Assembly: GCA_036266155.1 (NCBI GenBank)
Contig: DATANR010000347.1
Coordinates: 1-54,048 of the forward strand
DNA from: SIAJ01 sp036266155
GTDB taxonomy: Bacteria > Planctomycetota > Planctomycetia > Gemmatales > Gemmataceae
Direction of reading: 5' to 3'
Length of the DNA: 54,048 bases
The position numbers and the translations under genes are program-made. Shown piece by piece: positions 16,285 to 24,293 of the stretch. The first letter of the stretch is position 1, and each line of letters opens with the position of its first letter. Below the pieces are notes generated by a model that was given only the letters and a program-made list of their open reading frames with translations, was not told the DNA's origin and did not search any database.

Positions 16285-16977
16285 GTGAAACGGACCTTCA
16301 CTCGCCTCGCGGCCATCGCCACGGTTGGCACGGCCCTGGCTTTCGCCCCAGCCGTCTCGGCTCAGCCGGCTGCCGGCGGCAGCCCGGCGCCGGCCGCTCC
16401 GCGAGCCCAGCGCATCTGTATCGTCAATATTGCCAAGGTCTTACAGAGTTACAACAAAGCGAATTTCCAAGGCGCGGAAATCACCAAGAAGCGTCAGGTC
16501 TACGTCACCCAGGTGACCGCCCTCCGCGACCAACTCGCGGCAGTGAACAAAGAGTTCCAGACGACCCAGAATCCGGATCTCAAGAAGCAGCTGCAGGAAA
16601 AAGGGCTGAGCTTCCAACGGCAGATCGAGGACATCGATCGCAAGGCTCAGGCTGAACTCACACAGTTGTCCAACGACACGATTGTGCGCGTTTATCAGGA
16701 AATTAAGGGGGTAATCGCGGATATCGCCAAGACCAACAACCTCGATATGGTCCTCGCCTACCCTGCCGCGACCAAAGAGACTGAAGAAAATTCTCCGCAA
16801 GTTGCTCAACTTATGCTGCAAACTCCCGCTCTGATCCCGTTCTACCACCGTGGGATGGACATCACCGACGTGGTCGTTCAGACACTGAACGCCCGTTACC
16901 CATCGGATCCGCCGCCGGCCCCGCCAGTCAGCACAACGAGCGGGACGACGACGCCGGGTACTGTGCCGCCGAAGTAA
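16285..16977 (+). CDS. OmpH/Skp family periplasmic chaperone
   Basis: This 230-residue protein has a signal peptide ending in AVSAQP (cleavage near residue 27), then an alanine/proline spacer and the OmpH core. ICIVNIAKVLQSYNKANFQG starts the domain, followed by a long coiled-coil tentacle region (VTALRDQLAAVNKEFQTTQN and onward to QRQIEDIDRKAQAEL) and the return strand NNLDMVLAYPAAT. The C-terminus is Pro/Thr-rich. Role: holding outer-membrane proteins during transit through the periplasm. The GTG at 16285 has an AGGAG site 9 bases upstream and gives a proper signal peptide, so I prefer it to the longer frame from 16186. The gene lies upstream of lpxC as in many Gram-negative envelope clusters. 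Confidence 0.85.
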   Translation: MKRTFTRLAAIATVGTALAFAPAVSAQPAAGGSPAPAAPRAQRICIVNIAKVLQSYNKANFQGAEITKKRQVYVTQVTALRDQLAAVNKEFQTTQNPDLKKQLQEKGLSFQRQIEDIDRKAQAELTQLSNDTIVRVYQEIKGVIADIAKTNNLDMVLAYPAATKETEENSPQVAQLMLQTPALIPFYHRGMDITDVVVQTLNARYPSDPPPAPPVSTTSGTTTPGTVPPK

Positions 16978-17078
16978 GCGGCGCGAATTGAGGAAAACTG
17001 GGATGAACCTGCGGACTGGTTGAGGCCGATAGAGGGACGGGTGCTTCACCCACATCTGTCCCCAACACCGACTATCGA

Positions 17079-18002
17079 ATGAACTTGCTCCAAACCATTC
17101 CGACACAACGGGTTCAGGCCCAATCTGCGCGCAAGCCAGTGGGTCGTCGGCAGCGCACCCTTGCCCATGCCGCCGAGGTCAGCGGCGTCGGCATGGTGAC
17201 GGGCAAGAAGGTCAAACTCAAGTTCTGTCCCGCCACGCCGGATCACGGCGTGGCGTTTTTGCGTACCGATATTCCTGGCGCGACACCGATTCCTGCCCGG
17301 GCTGAATCGGTCACGGGGACCGCTCGTCGGACGACGCTCGGGTCCGGCCTCAACCAGGTGACTCTGGTCGAACACGTGCTGGCCGCCCTGTCCGGCATGC
17401 GGATCGACAATTGTCTCGTTGAAATCGATGGGCCGGAGCCGCCGGGCCTGGATGGCTCGTCCGAAGGCTACGCGAACACGCTGCTTACGGTTGGCACCGT
17501 TCTGCAAGCCGCCCGCAAGCCGCGGATCGTGGTGACGGAGCCGATCGAGGTTCGCAACGGCGAAGCGACGCTCGGCATCTACCCGCGGGCCGGCGACGAA
17601 CTCGTCATCAGCTACTTGCTCAACTACGGACTGAAGTCGCCGATCGCCCCGCAATCGCTCACGCAAGTGATCAATCCGGACCGCTTCCGGCAGGAGCTGG
17701 CACGGTGTCGGACTTACGTTCTGGAGCATGAAGCTCTGGAGTTACAAAGGCAGGGCGTCGGTCGGCATTTGAAGCCATCCGAAGTCCTGGTTTTTGGGCC
17801 GAAGGGACTCATTGACAATCGGTTACGTTTCCCGGACGAGCCGGCCCGCCACAAGATCCTCGATCTGGTCGGCGACCTGGCATTGTGCGGCTACGATCTG
17901 GTCGGCCACGTGGTGGCTTACCGGTCGGGCCACCCCCTGAACGTGGAACTGGCAAGAGCCCTGACTCGCACTGCCCAGCGCGAGTTTGGCCGCTGCGCCT
18001 GA
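17079..18002 (+). CDS. lpxC: UDP-3-O-acyl-N-acetylglucosamine deacetylase
   Basis: This 307-residue protein is LpxC, the zinc enzyme that commits UDP-acyl-GlcNAc to lipid A synthesis. The zinc and catalytic residues are visible: Glu98-His99 in TLVEHVLAAL, His258 and Asp262 in ARHKILDLVGDLALCG, and His285 in YRSGHPLN. The length is typical for a monofunctional LpxC; there is no FabZ fusion. It starts with ATG at 17079 after a 101-base gap from the chaperone gene and is followed after 39 bases by a Gfo/Idh/MocA oxidoreductase. It shows that the organism makes, or recently made, an LPS-type outer membrane. Confidence 0.95.
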   Translation: MNLLQTIPTQRVQAQSARKPVGRRQRTLAHAAEVSGVGMVTGKKVKLKFCPATPDHGVAFLRTDIPGATPIPARAESVTGTARRTTLGSGLNQVTLVEHVLAALSGMRIDNCLVEIDGPEPPGLDGSSEGYANTLLTVGTVLQAARKPRIVVTEPIEVRNGEATLGIYPRAGDELVISYLLNYGLKSPIAPQSLTQVINPDRFRQELARCRTYVLEHEALELQRQGVGRHLKPSEVLVFGPKGLIDNRLRFPDEPARHKILDLVGDLALCGYDLVGHVVAYRSGHPLNVELARALTRTAQREFGRCA

Positions 18003-18041
18003 CCACCCGCGTCGGCTGCCCCCGACGGAGAACAGTGACGT

Positions 18042-19142
18042 ATGAACCGCATCCGGATGGCTGTTGTCGGCGTTGGACACCTGGGCAAGGAACACGCCCG
18101 CATTCTGTCCGGTCTGCCCGAAGTGGACCTCATCGGCGTCGCCGATGTGAACCACGCGCAGGCGAAGGCCATCGCGGACAAGTGTGGCACGGAAGCGTTT
18201 GACTCGCATCATGACCTGTACGATCTGGTCGATGCCGTCTCCATCGCCGCCCCGACGCTTTACCACCATTCGATCGCCCGCTCGTTCCTCGAGCGCGGCA
18301 TTCCGATCCTGGTCGAAAAGCCGATCACGACGACACTGGCCCAGGCCGACGAGCTGGTCGAGATCGCCGCCTCACGCGGTATCCCGTTCCAGGTCGGCCA
18401 CATCGAGCGCTTCAACCCGGCCTTCGAAGATCTGACGCGCCGGCCGCTGACGCCGAAGCTGATCGAGAGCGAGCGCCACGGCCCGTTCACCGGCCGATCG
18501 ACCGACATCGGCGTCGTGCTCGACCTGATGATCCACGACCTCGACTTGATCCTGTCGCTCGTGCGCAGCCCGGTGGCCGAAGTGACGGCCCTTGGCGCCC
18601 AGGCGTTCGGCGGACACGAGGACATCGTCAACGCCCGGCTCGTCTTCGAGAACGGCTGCGTGGCTAGCGTGACCGCGAGCCGCATCAGCCCCCGGCCGAA
18701 GCGGAAGCTACGTGTGTGGGCACCGGAAGGTTACGCGGGCATCGACTTTGTCGAGAAGCGGCTCACGCTCGTGCAGCCGTCCGACGAGGTTCGCCGCCAC
18801 GGCCTGTCGCAGCTCCATCTCGATCCGAATCGCCGCGAGCAACTGAGCCGCGACGTGTTCGGCAAGCACATGGAGACGCTGGAACTCGATTGCACCCGCG
18901 AATACGACCAACTCACAGCCGAGTTGAAGCACTTCGTCGGCTGCGTGCAAACGGGCCGGATGCCGCGTGTGACCGGTGAAGATGGCCGCGACGCCCTGGC
19001 TCTGGCCGATCGCATCCTGATGAGCGTGCAGCGCCACCCGTGGAACGGCACCATCGACGGCCCCATCGGTCCGAAGTCGATGCCGGTGCCGCTGGGTAAG
19101 CTTTTCGAGATGGAACAGGAAAGCGGCCGCGAAGCGGCGTAA
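18042..19142 (+). CDS. Gfo/Idh/MocA family oxidoreductase, possibly lipid A-linked (GnnA-type)
   Basis: This 366-residue protein has the NAD(P)-binding motif VVGVGHLGKEHARIL at the N-terminus, the catalytic-lysine motif ILVEKPITT, and the segment FQVGHIERFNPAF. The second domain contains VVLDLMIHDLDLIL. Gfo/Idh/MocA enzymes located beside lpx genes include GnnA, which oxidises the 3-hydroxyl of UDP-GlcNAc for lipid A with 2,3-diamino sugars. The GHIERFNP motif and the position directly after lpxC make that role attractive, but a GnnB transaminase is not seen in this window. The generic family call is secure; the pathway is inference. A 43-base palindrome follows the stop by 20 bases. Confidence 0.88.
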   Translation: MNRIRMAVVGVGHLGKEHARILSGLPEVDLIGVADVNHAQAKAIADKCGTEAFDSHHDLYDLVDAVSIAAPTLYHHSIARSFLERGIPILVEKPITTTLAQADELVEIAASRGIPFQVGHIERFNPAFEDLTRRPLTPKLIESERHGPFTGRSTDIGVVLDLMIHDLDLILSLVRSPVAEVTALGAQAFGGHEDIVNARLVFENGCVASVTASRISPRPKRKLRVWAPEGYAGIDFVEKRLTLVQPSDEVRRHGLSQLHLDPNRREQLSRDVFGKHMETLELDCTREYDQLTAELKHFVGCVQTGRMPRVTGEDGRDALALADRILMSVQRHPWNGTIDGPIGPKSMPVPLGKLFEMEQESGREAA

Positions 19143-19161
19143 GATTGTCGAGGATTTCCAA

Positions 19162-19204
19162 AACGTTTAGCGGGCGTCCCGTCGGGACGCCCGCTAAACG
19201 TTTA
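19162..19204. repeat. 43-bp perfect palindrome after the oxidoreductase gene
   Basis: The arms 19162-19182 and 19184-19204 are exact complements around a single T at 19183. The layout is CGTTTAGCG, a six-base variable part (GGCGTC), CCG, T, then the mirror image. It begins 20 bases after the stop codon of the Gfo/Idh/MocA gene and could form a terminator for both that gene and the convergent Uma2 gene. The same layout occurs at 36962-36998 with a different variable part. Confidence 0.9.
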
Positions 19205-19815
19205 GGGCATCAAGTCCGCAACTGAGACCATCGACCCTGGTGCCGCCAGCGGCGCGACGCATTGGCCAATCGCAATCGCTGTCACATTCGTGTAGGTAGA
19301 ACCAAATCGTTGAGTGACATCGACTGCCGGCTCACGCGTGACGACCAATCGATGGTTCACCAAATCAACCACCCAATAGTCGGCGATTCCGGTCGAGGCA
19401 TAGAGGCTGGCCTTGTCGTCCAGGTCGTAGCTGAGCGTCGAGTCGCTGATTTCCACTACTAAAGAGCCGTCGTCGGACGGCTTTGCGTGTAATCGCGAAT
19501 CGAGCCTGTTACGACTGCGAGGTCTGGAACCGGATCGGTCGAGCGGGCCAGAACCAGCGGATTTTCTGTTCGCACGACGAATTTGGAATCGAAGATTCTC
19601 CGCAGTACTTCTTGTGCCAGGTCCTTCGCGGTCGAATGTGGCGGGTTGGGGACGGGCATGTCGAGAATCTCCCCGTCGATCAAGATTGCACGCTTGTGCT
19701 CGAACCATCCCTCATCGCCAATTTGGTGAAACTCTTCGCACGTCCAGCGCGCCGGCTGCGGCGCACAGGTCGGCACGGATGGCGCGATCGGCGGCGGCAG
19801 AATTGCGCTCGACAT
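19202..19815 (-). pseudogene. Uma2 family endonuclease-like protein, frameshifted
   Basis: The frame starting at ATG 19815 (a GGAGGAGAT ribosome site just upstream) gives a Uma2 N-terminal half: WTCEEFHQIGDEGWFEHKRA, ILIDGEILDMPV and DPVPDLAVVTGSIRDYT, then stops at RPTTAL. The next frame continues with LVVEISDSTLSYDLDDKASL, YASTGIADYWVVDLVNHRLV and ends at 19202. The span is one base short of whole codons. Adding one T in the CTTTAG run (the AAA at 19461-19463 on the plus strand) restores TALLVVEISDS. All PD-(D/E)XK-type residues (Asp in PDLAVV, Glu in VVEISD, Lys in DDKASLY) survive, so the break is recent or a sequencing error. Uma2 genes are highly amplified in Gemmata-like genomes; their role is unclear. 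Confidence 0.82.
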
Positions 19816-19834
19816 CGACTGATCTCCTCCGCGA

Positions 19835-20752
19835 TTATTGTACAGCACGACATACATGGCCGGCATCGATCTGCTCCAGCACTTGTCGAAGCCCCCTCTC
19901 ATTCGCCGCTTGAATCGCCAACCCTGGTCTGGCGTTCGCTTCGAGCACTTTCGGGCCATCGATCTCCGGCACGATGTCGACGCCGACATACCCGAGGCCC
20001 GTGGCCCGAGCGACGCACTCAGCCATTGCGAGCACCGCGTGCCAGTCCGGCACCACTTGGCCGGCCATTACTTCACCCGTATCGGGATGCCGTTCAATCG
20101 TTCGGCCGCGGCACACGGCAAGTGTCGTTGTCCCCGTGAGCACATCAACGCCAACGCCAACGCCGCCTTGATGCAAATTCGCCCGACCGCCGCTCTGCCG
20201 CGTCGGCAAGCGCAGCATGGCCAGGGCAGGCTCGCCGCGGTAGACGAGCACGCGCACGTCGGGCGTGCCACGGTAGCTAATTCGTTCCAGTTCCGGATGG
20301 GTTCGCAGTCGCTGCTGCACCAGTGCCCGATCCGGCCGGCCGCCAAGCGAATAGAGGCCCGAAAGAATGTCGGAGACGTGCCGCCGCACATCGTCGAGCG
20401 TGGCGACCGAATCGTTATGTCGCCGCCAACCGTGAGCGACTTTGCCCGTGAGCAAGACGACGCCGCGGCCACTCGATCCGCGGGCCGGCTTGATGACGCA
20501 GTCAGGCGCCGCTACGAGCGTTTCTTCGAGATGCCGCAGGTCGCCGTGCCGTACAAAGATCGCGAAGATCGTGGGCGAGGGCACGCCGATCCGCTGGCAC
20601 AATTCCTGGAAGCGCAGCTTGTCGTCGACAAGCGGAAACAACGCCCGTGGATTCTGCTCGAGAATGAAGCCGGCGTTGCGCGCGTTCATGCCGAGCACGC
20701 CGCGCGCACGCAGTCGAAACGGAAGCATCAACCAATTGAGCAAGCTGTTCAT
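19835..20752 (-). CDS. alpha-L-glutamate ligase-like ATP-grasp protein (RimK-related)
   Basis: This 305-residue soluble protein is an ATP-grasp enzyme of the RimK-related group. It has a short unusual N-terminus (MLPFRLRARGVLGMNARNAG), the nucleotide-binding CVIKPARGSSGRGVVLLTGK loop, a central DVRVLVYRGEPALAMLRLPT strand pair, and the metal-binding end LGYVGVDIVPEIDGPKVLEA NARPGLA (Glu and Asn ligands in LEANARPGL). RimK-type enzymes form peptide bonds between glutamate or similar amino acids and an acceptor. Its ATG overlaps the stop of the 7TM gene upstream, so they form an operon. In related loci a transglutaminase-like domain and a retropepsin-like protease accompany it. The acceptor is unknown. 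Confidence 0.85.
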   Translation of the reverse strand: MNSLLNWLMLPFRLRARGVLGMNARNAGFILEQNPRALFPLVDDKLRFQELCQRIGVPSPTIFAIFVRHGDLRHLEETLVAAPDCVIKPARGSSGRGVVLLTGKVAHGWRRHNDSVATLDDVRRHVSDILSGLYSLGGRPDRALVQQRLRTHPELERISYRGTPDVRVLVYRGEPALAMLRLPTRQSGGRANLHQGGVGVGVDVLTGTTTLAVCRGRTIERHPDTGEVMAGQVVPDWHAVLAMAECVARATGLGYVGVDIVPEIDGPKVLEANARPGLAIQAANERGLRQVLEQIDAGHVCRAVQ

Positions 20753-21492
20753 TCCGGCGGGTCCTGAAGGGTCGGCGACGCCAACTTCTGGAAGCGACGC
20801 AATTCAACCAGCCGATAGCCCGTGTATCTGCCGATCAGCAGTTGGCCCGCGACCACGATTCCAAGCGTTTCCGGATGCTCCATCAACGTGTCGCGGACCC
20901 ACGCAATCCTCGCCACAACGAACACAGCCGCCGCGGTCGCCAAGGTCGCAATCATCGTGCGCACGGCCGGCCCGGTGCCGTCTTCCTCCTCGGCCGTCCA
21001 GAAGCGTTCGATCAAGCCGGTCACGATCACGAGCGGTAGGAACGGAATCGCGCCGGCGACTGATCGGCCGCGACTATTGGCGAACAAGATGTACGCCAGC
21101 AACAGCGCGACGACGACGCTCAGCATCACGGCCGAGCGCGGCACTTGCAGCAAGTTCAGGCGGGTGATGGCCCGGCGAATGATCCAGCCGATCGATAGCA
21201 CGACGAGCATGACAAACACGCCGACTGGTGAGCCGACTTCGCGGAACGACAGACCAAGCAGGGCCGGAGCGAAAGTGCCATAAGTGTAAAGCCCGACCAT
21301 GTTGCGAATCACGCAGCAGACGAGCGCCGCGACTGGCAATAGCAGGAGGAATTCAACGAGTTGGCGATCCAAATGGGGGAGATCGGGGGGAACGAGGCCC
21401 AAACTCTCTGGCCACGTCGCAATGACGGCGATTGACGTGCCGGCGAGGGCGAGGGCGACGAGAGCGGCAATCGGCGGCCGGAACTGGGGCAC
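20749..21492 (-). CDS. 7TM membrane protein of the inactive-transglutaminase-associated type
   Basis: This 247-residue protein carries about seven hydrophobic helices. It opens with a helix (IAALVALALAGTSIAVIATW), then VEFLLLLPVAALVCCVIRNM, a TYGTFAPALLGLSFREVGSP loop, VGVFVMLVVLSIGWIIRRAI, AVMLSVVVALLLAYILFANS and more. The loop GLYTYGTFAPALLGLSFRE is the feature I recall from the 7TM domain usually fused to an inactive transglutaminase domain. Here that extracellular domain is absent, leaving only the membrane part. The four-base overlap with the ATP-grasp gene supports a joint function, perhaps making and exporting or sensing an amino acid-modified peptide. That function is inferred from the gene pairing. 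Confidence 0.75.
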   Translation of the reverse strand: MPQFRPPIAALVALALAGTSIAVIATWPESLGLVPPDLPHLDRQLVEFLLLLPVAALVCCVIRNMVGLYTYGTFAPALLGLSFREVGSPVGVFVMLVVLSIGWIIRRAITRLNLLQVPRSAVMLSVVVALLLAYILFANSRGRSVAGAIPFLPLVIVTGLIERFWTAEEEDGTGPAVRTMIATLATAAAVFVVARIAWVRDTLMEHPETLGIVVAGQLLIGRYTGYRLVELRRFQKLASPTLQDPPE

Positions 21493-21566
21493 AGCGCCTC
21501 CTGCGCGGGGGGACAGGTGAGTAATGTAGGTGAGGACCCCCTAAGTCTTCAATCGCGAAAGGCCGC

Positions 21567-22523
21567 ATGCGGATCGCCGTCGTTAGTACACCGCGGGCCG
21601 GCAACACGTGGGTGCGGCACCTGCTCGGGACCGCGTATTGTATTCCGCATCTGGCGCGGCATGTAATGGCGGAAGCCGACTGGGGCGCGTTGCCGCCGGA
21701 ATGTGTGTTGCAACTCCACTGGCGGCGAACGCCGGAGTTTGCCGCGAAGCTCAGTGAACAGGGTTTCCGAGTGGTGACGGTCGCCCGCCATCCGCTTGAC
21801 GTCCTGATTTCGGTTCTGCATTTCTGCATCTACGAATCGGAATCCGACCAGTGGCTGCTTGGAGCGGGCGGTTCGGAGGCGGACATCTTTGGGGCGATGC
21901 CGCGAAGCCGCGCCTTTGTTGAGTACGCGAAAGGCCCGCGGGCGGCGGCGTTGTTAAGCGTGACGCCCGAATGGTGGGGCCGGGCGGACGTTGTTGGTGT
22001 GCGTTATGAAGATTTGATAAGAGATGCTGAGTCAGAGTTGCGCCGAATAGAAACGGCGTTCGGGCCGGTTCGCTGTGGCTCGCTATCAGCGGCCGTTGAA
22101 GCTTGTGCGCTCGGCCGATTGCGGCAGACGACGACGAACAATCACTTCTGGCAAGGTCGGCCGGGGCTTTGGCGGCACCTGCTGCCGGCAGCGGAGGCCA
22201 ACGAGATTGCGTCGACAATTGGGCATCTCAACGAGCCGATCGATCCTGACCCGATGCTTGACATGTTGACGGCCGATCGCAACTGGGTGCGGCTCGTGGG
22301 CGAGGAAACGAAGCAAGCTCTTCGGCGATCGACCGAGGGCCATCGGAAGCAACTGCGCGAAAAGGACGAGCGAATTGCGGTGCTCGAAGGCCACAGTGCG
22401 GAACTTGAGGCGCGCTTGCAGAAGTCGGTGGTATTGTCCGGGCCAATCGCCCGGGCCATCAAACGGATGTGGAAGCGATCGTCGCTTTTGCAAAGGCTGA
22501 CGGGTCGAAAAAGAAGGCCGTGA
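21567..22523 (+). CDS. sulfotransferase domain protein
   Basis: This 318-residue protein begins with the PAPS-binding loop RIAVVSTPRAGNTWVRHLLG and contains the second PAPS site in FRVVTVARHPLDVLISVLHF (Arg and Ser of RHPLDVLIS). These two motifs define P-loop sulfotransferases. Residues 205-215 (TTTNNHFWQGRPGLW) are the usual family element near the C-terminus, where RkG-type residues bind the phosphate of PAPS. A charged coiled-coil tail (KQLREKDERIAVLEGHSAEL) and a basic C-terminus follow. Acceptor unknown; surface polysaccharides and glycolipids are common targets. It is divergent from the 7TM gene. Confidence 0.85.
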   Translation: MRIAVVSTPRAGNTWVRHLLGTAYCIPHLARHVMAEADWGALPPECVLQLHWRRTPEFAAKLSEQGFRVVTVARHPLDVLISVLHFCIYESESDQWLLGAGGSEADIFGAMPRSRAFVEYAKGPRAAALLSVTPEWWGRADVVGVRYEDLIRDAESELRRIETAFGPVRCGSLSAAVEACALGRLRQTTTNNHFWQGRPGLWRHLLPAAEANEIASTIGHLNEPIDPDPMLDMLTADRNWVRLVGEETKQALRRSTEGHRKQLREKDERIAVLEGHSAELEARLQKSVVLSGPIARAIKRMWKRSSLLQRLTGRKRRP

Positions 22524-22526
22524 TCG

Positions 22527-22606
22527 GTGTCACGCCAAGACGCCAAGGCGCAAAGAAAACAGGGTTCTAAATCGCCCTTGTCTTCTTTGCGTCTTGGCGT
22601 GACACT
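22527..22606. repeat. inverted repeat of the CGCCAAGACGCCAAG type
   Basis: GTGTCACGCCAAGACGCC at the left (from about 22527) and TCTTGGCGTGACAC at the right (ending about 22606) pair, with GCAAAGAA / TTCTTTGC continuing inward. The gap between the sulfotransferase gene and the ArsR gene is almost filled by it. This belongs to the same general class of dispersed repeat as 15994-16096 but has another sequence. Confidence 0.8.
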
Positions 22607-22612
22607 CTCCAA

Positions 22613-22927
22613 CTACTTGCGGGCAATCGTAAGCTGGCACCAGCCGAGGTTGAGTTGGGCCGGCTTGCCGTTGTCACCGCTGAAGTAGTCGGGTGCCAGG
22701 GAGTAGACGACGTAGCGACCCTTCTTCTCGTGCTGGACGAGACGGGCCGACTTGAGCACGCCGAGGTGGTGCGAGACGTTGACAATTTCGATCTTGAGCA
22801 ATTTGGCCAACTCGCTCACATTCTTGGAGCCGTCCCACAAGCATTCGATGATGCGGATGCGGTTCTTCTCGCCAATGGCCTGGAGCAGGTCAGCACACTT
22901 CTGAGCGTCGTTCGGTTCGGTCATCAT
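22613..22927 (-). CDS. ArsR family winged-helix regulator
   Basis: This 104-residue protein is an ArsR/SmtB-type repressor. The sequence LLQAIGEKNRIRIIECLWDG, then VSELAKLLKIEIVNVSHHLG as helix-turn-helix, VLKSARLVQHEKKGRYVVYS as wing and a short C-terminal tail, follows the family order. No cysteine cluster typical of metal sensing is present in the recognition helix (the helix reads IVNVSHHLG), so the ligand is unknown. I set the start at ATG 22927 (ATGATG), which gives the family length; the longer frame has an arginine/proline-rich extension with no family support. It is divergent from the 23464 gene, separated by a 536-base regulatory region. Confidence 0.88.
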   Translation of the reverse strand: MMTEPNDAQKCADLLQAIGEKNRIRIIECLWDGSKNVSELAKLLKIEIVNVSHHLGVLKSARLVQHEKKGRYVVYSLAPDYFSGDNGKPAQLNLGWCQLTIARK

Positions 22928-23368
22928 CGGAAGCAATAACCTCGGGTTGGATGTGCGGTGGGGGCGGGGCCGACCTCGGTGTCCGCAGCAGTTGGCCCAC
23001 GGACCCACATTCTTATGACCAAATCGGGGATTGGGCAAGCGTGCCGACCAGAACGTCGCCAACTCGGCGAACTAAATTCCCGTTCATTCGTTCAATCGAA
23101 CAAATAGACGTAATTACTGGTAGCAAAACGTCTTATGCGCCAGACAAGACCAGACTCGATCTTGCTTGCAGCCCTCCGCCAACTCAGTTGCCGGAAGCAT
23201 TATAGTCGGTCGGGCGTGCGAACATGTATCCATCAAAAACTCCATATTTGATGTATAGAAATGTATAAAAGCAAACCTTTAATGCCGCGTTGTCGGCCAT
23301 TAAGTCCCGATTATGGTCGATAATCCCGTATTTTAAATAACAAAAAGCAAATAATTTGATCATTTCTA

Positions 23369-23397
23369 TTGACACAGATAGTGAACTAATGTACATT
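23369..23397 (+). promoter_or_regulatory. candidate sigma-70 type promoter in AT-rich region
   Basis: TTGACA (23369-23374), a 17-base spacer and TACATT (23392-23397), overlapping ACATTATAT, lie about 70 bases ahead of the gene at 23464. The surrounding 400 bases (about 23010-23430) are much richer in A and T than the rest of the window and contain no ORF I support. Confidence 0.5.
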
Positions 23398-23401
23398 ATA
23401 T

Positions 23402-23448
23402 CAGCCGACCTGGAATATGGAGTTTTTGGGCAACAGAGCGGTCGGCTG
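23402..23448 (+). promoter_or_regulatory. 5' leader hairpin ahead of the 23464 gene
   Basis: CAGCCGACC (23402-23410) pairs exactly with GGTCGGCTG (23440-23448), leaving 15 bases to the ATG at 23464. The 29-base interior holds ATATGGAGTTTTT (23415-23427), which is also the exact complement of a 13-mer at 23235-23247. The leader may therefore fold in two alternative ways. A regulatory role is inference. Confidence 0.45.
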
Positions 23449-23463
23449 AGAGAGAGACAAGTC

Positions 23464-23916
23464 ATGGAAAGCTGGCGCACGGTTTGGCGGGATGGATTCA
23501 TTCCCGTGTTGTCGCTCGGCGGCCTGGAAGCGCTACGCGAGGCGCTGGTCGCCGACGACCAACGTTTGGTTCAGGGCTCGACGACGATGCCCCCACCCTT
23601 GATGTGCGTGCAGGACTGGCCCGTCGAGGCCGCGTGTGCGCTCGGCATCTGCGGTTGGCACGGCGAGCACTTGCAAACGGTCGGCGAAGTCGAGGAGTTC
23701 TTTGCCCGCTGCTGCTTCGAAGCCGATCGACGCCTGGGCGAGACGGCCGCGTGCCGGTGGTTCCTGAACTGGTTCGACGACACGCCGCGAGACGAGATGC
23801 GCCGCGAACTCCTCGGTGAAGTCCAACGCGCCATCGAAGACCGCACTGACCTCGTGTTCCCGGCCCGGCCATGCGACGTCGAAGACCCGTTCGTCGCGGT
23901 TCCAACTATTGCTTAG
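23464..23916 (+). CDS. hypothetical protein, planctomycete-type (WRTVWRDGFIPVLS...)
   Basis: This 150-residue acidic soluble protein starts with MESWRTVWRDGFIPVLSLGG and carries several tryptophans and cysteines in short motifs (CVQDWPVEAACALGICGWHG and AACRWFLNWFDDTPRDEMRR). I recall homologues in Gemmata-like genomes but no assigned function. No membrane or signal segment is seen. The ATG at 23464 is chosen over the longer frame from 23356, which would translate the promoter and leader hairpin. A 59-base gap separates it from the zinc-ribbon gene downstream, and the two may be co-transcribed. Confidence 0.8.
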   Translation: MESWRTVWRDGFIPVLSLGGLEALREALVADDQRLVQGSTTMPPPLMCVQDWPVEAACALGICGWHGEHLQTVGEVEEFFARCCFEADRRLGETAACRWFLNWFDDTPRDEMRRELLGEVQRAIEDRTDLVFPARPCDVEDPFVAVPTIA

Positions 23917-23975
23917 CCACCAAACTCGTTTTCGAATTCCCATCATCCCGTGGACACTTAGCGAGGGAGAAACCG

Positions 23976-24275
23976 ATGATCTGCCGTCACTGCCAGAAGT
24001 CCAAGGTGAACCGCCCGCGTGGTCTGTGCTGGTCGTGTTACTACCGGCCTGGCGTTCGCGATCAATACCCGTCGACGAGCAAGTATGCTCGACGCGGCGT
24101 CGGCAACTTCTGCGGCAGCGCCCCACTACCCGTATGCGCAACCGTGGCGACGCCGGGTTCAGAGGAGAAGATCGCTATCCTGGCCGAACGGGCGAAGAAT
24201 CGGCAGAGCCTATGGCACCCGAAGGACGTGACGCTTGAAAACACGGCATCCGTCGCATTGCTGCAAGCGTGCTGA
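23976..24275 (+). CDS. small zinc-ribbon protein
   Basis: This 99-residue protein begins with a treble-clef/zinc-ribbon pattern, Cys3-x2-Cys6 (MICRHCQKSK) and Cys18-x2-Cys21 (GLCWSCYYRPG), followed by SKYARRGVGNF and a helical tail (KIAILAERAKNRQSLWHPKD). I recall short proteins with this exact N-terminal layout across Gemmata-like genomes; their role is unknown, possibly RNA- or DNA-binding. The ATG is preceded by GAGGGAGA. The stop is followed by the inverted repeat at 24294-24361. Confidence 0.75.
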   Translation: MICRHCQKSKVNRPRGLCWSCYYRPGVRDQYPSTSKYARRGVGNFCGSAPLPVCATVATPGSEEKIAILAERAKNRQSLWHPKDVTLENTASVALLQAC

Positions 24276-24293
24276 TTGAAAACAGTCGCACTT

